A stretch of DNA of 9,287 nucleotides from an archaeon (GTDB lineage: Archaea; Nanobdellota; Nanobdellia; SCGC-AAA011-G17; GW2011-AR17). Numbering within the stretch: position 1 is the first letter of the stretch; each line of letters starts with the position of its first letter. Positions 5,884 to 9,287 of this stretch are shown piece by piece. The notes under the pieces are model-generated. The model was not told the DNA's origin. It made no database searches and saw only the letters and a program-made list of their open reading frames with translations. The stretch is from positions 1 to 9,287 of the forward strand of contig JAHFJF010000029.1 of assembly GCA_023245975.1 (NCBI GenBank), in the 5' to 3' direction. A program made the position numbers and the translations under genes.

Positions 5884-6426
5884 ATGAAATTAAAATATGC
5901 CGCACTTGCGATAATCATAGTAATTCTTGCGCTAGGAGCGTTGAAATGGAAAAACACCAAGGAGTTCGAGGATAATATGGCAAAACAAACCAAAAACAGG
6001 TATGCTATAATAGAGACAGAGAAGGGCAACATTGTTTTACAGCTGGCGGAGGACAAGGCGCCGATAACTACTGGCAATTTCATAAAACTTGCACAGTCAG
6101 GTTTCTATGATGGGCTGAAATTTCACAGGGTAATCAGGGGCTTCATGATACAAGGCGGTGATCCAAGAGGAGATGGCACAGGAGGACCTGGATACACAAT
6201 AAAAGATGAATTTGATTCAAGCTTAAGGCACGAAGAAGGCGTAATCTCGATGGCTAATGCCGGGCCAAATACTGGAGGCAGCCAATTTTTCATAACAGAA
6301 GCGCCGCAGCCGCATTTAGACGGAAAACATGCTGTCTTCGGAAAAGTTGTTCAAGGATTGAATATAGTTAAAAGCATACAGCAAGGCGACAGAATGCTTC
6401 ATGTAAAGATAGTTGATAAGCTATAG
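5884..6426 (+). CDS. Membrane-anchored cyclophilin-type peptidyl-prolyl isomerase
   Basis: A 180-residue cyclophilin, which would catalyse cis-trans isomerisation of bonds preceding proline during protein folding. Residues 5-20 are a hydrophobic segment flanked by lysines (signal anchor, no lipobox cysteine), so the catalytic domain (about 39-180) is probably displayed outside the membrane. Active-site residues can be aligned to human cyclophilin A: R82 (FHRV), F87, M88 and Q90 (GFMIQGGDP), A124 in [15 protein letters not shown]136, L145 and H149 (LDGKHAVFG). The cyclosporin-contact tryptophan (W121 in human CypA) is replaced by H144, as in many prokaryotic cyclophilins that bind cyclosporin poorly. 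It has its own TATA-like element and ends at a T-rich terminator. An internal ATG (M32) could give a 149-residue cytoplasmic form without the anchor. Confidence 0.95.
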   Translation: MKLKYAALAIIIVILALGALKWKNTKEFEDNMAKQTKNRYAIIETEKGNIVLQLAEDKAPITTGNFIKLAQSGFYDGLKFHRVIRGFMIQGGDPRGDGTGGPGYTIKDEFDSSLRHEEGVISMANAGPNTGGSQFFITEAPQPHLDGKHAVFGKVVQGLNIVKSIQQGDRMLHVKIVDKL

Positions 6427-6436
6427 GCTACCGGAA

Positions 6437-6457
6437 TTTTTCTTTTAATTTATTTTT
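6437..6457 (+). terminator. T-rich terminator after the cyclophilin gene
   Basis: Eleven bases after the cyclophilin stop the plus strand reads TTTTTCTTTTAATTTATTTTT, three T tracts in 21 bases. Runs of T in the non-template strand are the usual intrinsic terminator signal of archaea, and no hairpin is needed. It lies between two convergent genes and overlaps the end of the Nre reading frame by two bases. Confidence 0.6.
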
Positions 6458-7730
6458 AGAAATAGCTGGACAGTCTTTTCTGTGAATTATTGCTTGCAAG
6501 AATCTGGCTTTTTCTCAAAAACTGGTAAATATTTATCTTTAATTGCTTCAATGCAAACCTAAATGCAAAATCCACCACCTCTTCTTTTGAAGAGAACTCT
6601 GCCTGCTTATTTCTCAATGAATTCCTGCATGCATTCTGCATTACCCATACCCCCAAGGGCATTGTGTATTCTTCTGTGATAAATCTCAGGCATAAAACGG
6701 AATTCTGCCTTTTTATAGTTTGAAGATGCTCTAAAACAGAAAGTCTTGCTGCATAATAGCCGCCAGCACAGTTCTCTGCATATGATTTTCTCCCTTCATA
6801 AAATTCGTGATCTGTGGTGAAGCTTAATTCAGCGCCGTTGTAGTTAGCTGGTATGTAAGCTTCGAACAGTTCATAACTCCATGAACTTGGAAATGATAGT
6901 ATTAAAAAATAGTTTCCTAAATAGTTGCCGAAATAGATTTCATAGTTCCCTGTTTGGAAGTCTTTTACTTGCTTGATTAATTGCTTTCCTAGTGAATCTT
7001 GCGTCGCCGTAATCGCCCATCTTGTCGGAACTAGCTTTCTTGAGTTTTTTATGCCAAGATTCCCTACTGATAATAAACCAGTTATAGAATGCTCATTTAT
7101 ACCAGATTCGTATAAATTGAACATTGCTTCTGTTGCTTTCAAGTCTGTGTCAGAAACTGCCTTTTCCACTTTAATTGGGATTTTTGGATTTGATTCCAAG
7201 GTAAATTTTCTTAATAATGCGCTAGTTCCAAATGGCATTGTTATGTCATTTAATGACTGGTTTGAGGCCTTGGGTAACTTATCTAGCGAGATGTCAACGT
7301 CAACTGGCTTATTGCTCATTGATATCTCTTTTGCCATATCCAATAGCTTATTGTTTTTTTGCTTTACTGTCGACTGGAATTTAGAATTCAATAAAGAGCT
7401 TCTCAAGCCAACTATTCTTTTTACTTCAAAAGAGTTCTCTGCCCAAAAAGACGGGCTGTCGTAAAGCCAGGCATCCTCCCTTCTTTCAGGCGGAGATAAT
7501 ATGCCTACTGAGATATTAGGATAGCCGAACCTTCCAACAAAAACAGATGGCGAAGTCCCCTCAAAATCGTTGCTTGAGATTAAGTTGGCTGGCCTGAACA
7601 AGGCTTCTACTGAATTATGCTTATTGCAATATTTTGAAATATTATCCGTTGGAATTTTGCAGACAAGGCAGCGCATGTTTTTTTTCTTTGGGATAGAAGT
7701 TAATAAGCTTTTTCTGGTATTTAAAATCAT
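6456..7730 (-). CDS. nre: Nre family DNA repair protein (DUF650/DUF651) with PCNA-interaction motif
   Basis: A 424-residue member of the archaeal Nre family. Published work on haloarchaeal NreA links the family to repair of mitomycin C damage together with UvrABC and PCNA. Family blocks are clear: SPSVFVGRFGYP (60-71), SPP and YDSP (79-93), GLRSSLL (108-114), PTRWAITATQDS (235-246), and CAGGYYAARLSVLEHL (321-336). A small zinc site precedes them: C21-X2-C24-X10-C35-X2-H38. The protein ends in QKRLSSYF (417-424), a canonical PIP box (Q-x-x-L-x-x-aromatic-aromatic) for docking on the sliding clamp. The start is uncertain. The ATG at 7730 gives an 18-residue lead, while the ATG at 7676 (M19) would begin right at the zinc motif, as relatives often do. 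It is divergent from the glycosyltransferase gene and convergent with the cyclophilin. No Uvr gene is in view. Confidence 0.93.
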   Translation of the reverse strand: MILNTRKSLLTSIPKKKNMRCLVCKIPTDNISKYCNKHNSVEALFRPANLISSNDFEGTSPSVFVGRFGYPNISVGILSPPERREDAWLYDSPSFWAENSFEVKRIVGLRSSLLNSKFQSTVKQKNNKLLDMAKEISMSNKPVDVDISLDKLPKASNQSLNDITMPFGTSALLRKFTLESNPKIPIKVEKAVSDTDLKATEAMFNLYESGINEHSITGLLSVGNLGIKNSRKLVPTRWAITATQDSLGKQLIKQVKDFQTGNYEIYFGNYLGNYFLILSFPSSWSYELFEAYIPANYNGAELSFTTDHEFYEGRKSYAENCAGGYYAARLSVLEHLQTIKRQNSVLCLRFITEEYTMPLGVWVMQNACRNSLRNKQAEFSSKEEVVDFAFRFALKQLKINIYQFLRKSQILASNNSQKRLSSYF

Positions 7731-7743
7731 AATTCCATAACCC

Positions 7744-7751
7744 TTTTTAAG
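7744..7751 (+). promoter_or_regulatory. TATA-like element for the glycosyltransferase gene
   Basis: TTTTTAAG is centred about 26 bases upstream of the ATG at 7774, again the leaderless spacing, with no Shine-Dalgarno sequence between. The word resembles CTTTAAG before the nucleotidyltransferase gene. Confidence 0.45.
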
Positions 7752-7753
7752 AC

Positions 7754-7762
7754 CCTAAATTG
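7754..7762 (-). promoter_or_regulatory. Possible TATA-like element for the Nre gene
   Basis: On the minus strand CAATTTAGG is centred about 28 bases upstream of the ATG at 7730. It is a poor TATA match, but its spacing is right. It lies within ten bases of the opposite-facing element for the glycosyltransferase gene. Confidence 0.28.
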
Positions 7763-7773
7763 ACGCTAAAGCC

Positions 7774-8925
7774 ATGAGAATTGGGTTTTTACTATCATCA
7801 TTCTATCCATTAACCGGAGGCAGGGAAGTAATAACATTCAGCCTAGCCAGAGAGCTAGCTAAAAGGGGGCATAAGGTGCATGTGTTCACCACACTTAAAG
7901 ATAATCTGCAAAAAGAAGAAACTATAGAAGGAATACATATACACAGGACAAAGACATTATTCCAATACAAGTATTACCTAGAATTCAATCCAGGATGGCT
8001 AAAGAATGTATTAAAGTATAAACTGGACATTTTGCACATACAAAGTTTCGGGTTCATAATGGCAGATCTTGCACTGCTTCTGGAAAAAACATTGCATGGA
8101 ACAAAGATGGTAAATACCCCACACGGGCCTTTTATGGCCTTAAATAAATATCCATTCTGGCAGGAATTATTGAAGAAGACGTATACTGCAATAGAATATC
8201 CAATAAACAATCTTTATGATGCCGTAATCCAAGTCAACCCAGAACAGGAAAAATGGATGATCAAAAAGGGTGTGAGGAAAGAAAATATCCGGCTAATTCC
8301 AAACAGCATACCTTCTGACATGTTCTTAAAAGTCTCAAATAATAGATTCATGGAAAAATATCATCTTAATAATAAATTAGTGATAAGCTACCTTGGCAGG
8401 ATACAAAAATACAAGGGATTGGATCAAGTAATATCAGTCTTGCCGGTGATAGTTAAAAAACACAAAAATACCCTCTTCCTGGCAATAGGAAAAGATGCAG
8501 GGGATGTTGAACGCTTGAGAAACCTGGTAAATAAGCTAGGCGTAAACAAAAATGTAATCTTTACTGGCCAGTTGAGCCATGAGGATAAGCTGAGAGCATT
8601 GGATATCTCAGAAATATCAGTACTGCCCAGCGAATGGGAAGCTTTTGGCATCGGCATATTAGAATCAATGGCAAGGGGCAATGCGATAATAAGCACAAAA
8701 ACAGAAGGGGGGAAATTTCTAGTAAAGGATGGCATCAATGGATACCTTTACGATTACAAAGATACAAACAATTTAAAAAATCACCTTTTGAAATTAATTG
8801 AAGACAATAAGGCAAGAAAAACCATTATTAATAATAACTTAAAAATGGCAAAGAATTACACCACAGAAAAAATAACTGACGAACTAGAAAAGCTATATCA
8901 AGAATTATTGAAGGTGGGACATTGA
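7774..8925 (+). CDS. GT4 family glycosyltransferase
   Basis: A 383-residue GT-B fold glycosyltransferase of family 4, which would move a sugar from a nucleotide donor to an acceptor with retention of configuration. The N-terminal acceptor domain (1 to about 180) begins with a Rossmann strand and the glycine turn LTGGREV (13-19) and includes TPHGP at 115-119. The C-terminal donor domain (about 200-383) has YLGRIQKYKG (206-215), with R209 and K214 in the usual phosphate-binding positions, TGQLSHEDK (264-272), and the EX7E donor-binding motif E289 to E297 (EAFGIGILE). There is no signal peptide or membrane segment, so it is cytoplasmic or peripheral. The donor and acceptor cannot be read. Its stop overlaps the TTG start of the sugar kinase gene, so a shared surface-glycan or glycolipid pathway is likely. 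A TATA-like element 26 bases upstream supports the start. Confidence 0.93.
   Translation: MRIGFLLSSFYPLTGGREVITFSLARELAKRGHKVHVFTTLKDNLQKEETIEGIHIHRTKTLFQYKYYLEFNPGWLKNVLKYKLDILHIQSFGFIMADLALLLEKTLHGTKMVNTPHGPFMALNKYPFWQELLKKTYTAIEYPINNLYDAVIQVNPEQEKWMIKKGVRKENIRLIPNSIPSDMFLKVSNNRFMEKYHLNNKLVISYLGRIQKYKGLDQVISVLPVIVKKHKNTLFLAIGKDAGDVERLRNLVNKLGVNKNVIFTGQLSHEDKLRALDISEISVLPSEWEAFGIGILESMARGNAIISTKTEGGKFLVKDGINGYLYDYKDTNNLKNHLLKLIEDNKARKTIINNNLKMAKNYTTEKITDELEKLYQELLKVGH
8912..8918 (+). promoter_or_regulatory. Ribosome binding site for the GHMP kinase TTG start
   Basis: AGGTGGG ends three bases before the TTG at 8922, and its AGGTG part (8912-8916) matches the 16S anti-Shine-Dalgarno complement with a five-base gap. 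It supports the unusual TTG start, which overlaps the glycosyltransferase TGA. Confidence 0.5.
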
Positions 8926-9287
8926 AGGTAATATGCAGGGTTCCAATAAGGATAAATTTAGCAAATGGCGGAGATACTGACTATTACCTAAGAGAGATAG
9001 GCTGGGGATGTGTTGTAAATGTAACTTTATCCTCGCATTTCTATGAGGTAGAATTGAATGACCAGCAAGATTCAAAGTTGGAGATAGTAGATTATTTTGA
9101 TTATATGAATAATATGAATAGAGAATATAAAATAGAATCTGATTTTTCCGAATTGGAATTGCTGAAGGCAACTTTGAAAAAATTAATTTTCACAGGCAAA
9201 AATTCTTTCATATTAAGAACAAATGTGCCAATGCAATCTGGCTTAGGCGGTTCTTCTTCCCTTGCGGTAGCTTTAATCGGAGCAATA
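8922..9287 (+). CDS. GHMP-family sugar kinase, N-terminal part (cut by right edge)
   Basis: An open frame of 122 codons runs to the right edge without a stop. It starts at a TTG that overlaps the preceding TGA (TTGA), with AGGTG five bases upstream. The translation opens VICRVPIRINLANGGDTDYY, matching the 'R.PLRI.....GGTD' start of heptose-7-phosphate kinases (HddA-like) and related archaeal GHMP kinases. The ATP-binding motif 2 of the superfamily, PMQSGLGGSSSLA (103-115), follows at the expected distance. The enzyme would phosphorylate a sugar or sugar phosphate using ATP. HddA-like kinases act in making nucleotide-activated heptose, but related kinases act on fucose, galactose or mevalonate, so the substrate is inferred only weakly. 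The third GHMP motif and the C-terminal domain are outside the window. Coupling to the glycosyltransferase suggests sugar activation for glycan assembly. Confidence 0.88.
   Translation, partial: MKVICRVPIRINLANGGDTDYYLREIGWGCVVNVTLSSHFYEVELNDQQDSKLEIVDYFDYMNNMNREYKIESDFSELELLKATLKKLIFTGKNSFILRTNVPMQSGLGGSSSLAVALIGAI

Noticed and set aside
6973..7464. Open frame of 163 codons on the plus strand
   Set aside because: It is antisense to the middle of the Nre gene, whose family motifs are unambiguous; no ribosome site or promoter is visible.
1..9287. CRISPR array, insertion sequence or attachment site
   Set aside because: No regularly spaced repeat, transposase gene, terminal inverted repeats or tRNA-linked direct repeats are visible.

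Overview
The window looks like a piece of an AT-rich archaeal chromosome. Four things point to Archaea: a clear member of the archaeal Nre (DUF650/DUF651) DNA-repair family with a C-terminal PCNA-binding motif; a nucleotidyltransferase-HEPN fusion of archaeal type; TATA-box-like elements about 26-28 bases upstream of several start codons, the spacing expected for leaderless archaeal mRNAs; and heavy use of AGG/AGA and ATA codons. A small-genome (DPANN-like) archaeon is my best guess, but this is inference and no rRNA or marker gene is present to prove it.

Layout. (1) Bases 1-2995, plus strand: the C-terminal end of an AAA+ ATPase, overlapping by four bases a radical SAM protein with a twitch-type C-terminal domain, followed nine bases later by a very long endonuclease IV-like TIM-barrel protein that keeps all nine expected metal ligands but carries a roughly 260-residue insertion. 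The three genes look like one transcription unit. (2) 3032-3850, plus: a single-chain nucleotidyltransferase-HEPN-like protein with its own TATA-like element. It is tail-to-tail with, and overlaps by four bases, (3) a minus-strand pair (4814-3847) of unrecognised proteins joined by a strong Shine-Dalgarno site. (4) 4815-5023: a divergent control region with nested TACTA/TAGTA dyads and several TATA-like boxes. (5) 5024-6426, plus: a TraB/ChaN-like putative membrane protein (GTG start) and a membrane-anchored cyclophilin. (6) 7730-6456, minus: the Nre repair protein. (7) 7774-9287, plus: a GT4 glycosyltransferase overlapping by four bases a GHMP-family sugar kinase that runs off the right edge.

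How the genes may work together. The left-hand block couples an ATPase, a radical SAM enzyme and a metal-dependent TIM barrel, so a shared modification or repair pathway is possible, but no substrate can be read from the sequence. The right-hand pair (glycosyltransferase plus heptose-kinase-like GHMP enzyme) looks like the start of a surface-glycan or sugar-activation locus. The Nre protein is a DNA-repair factor that probably docks on PCNA. The middle minus-strand pair is the most opaque part of the window. I see no CRISPR array, transposon, tRNA or rRNA.
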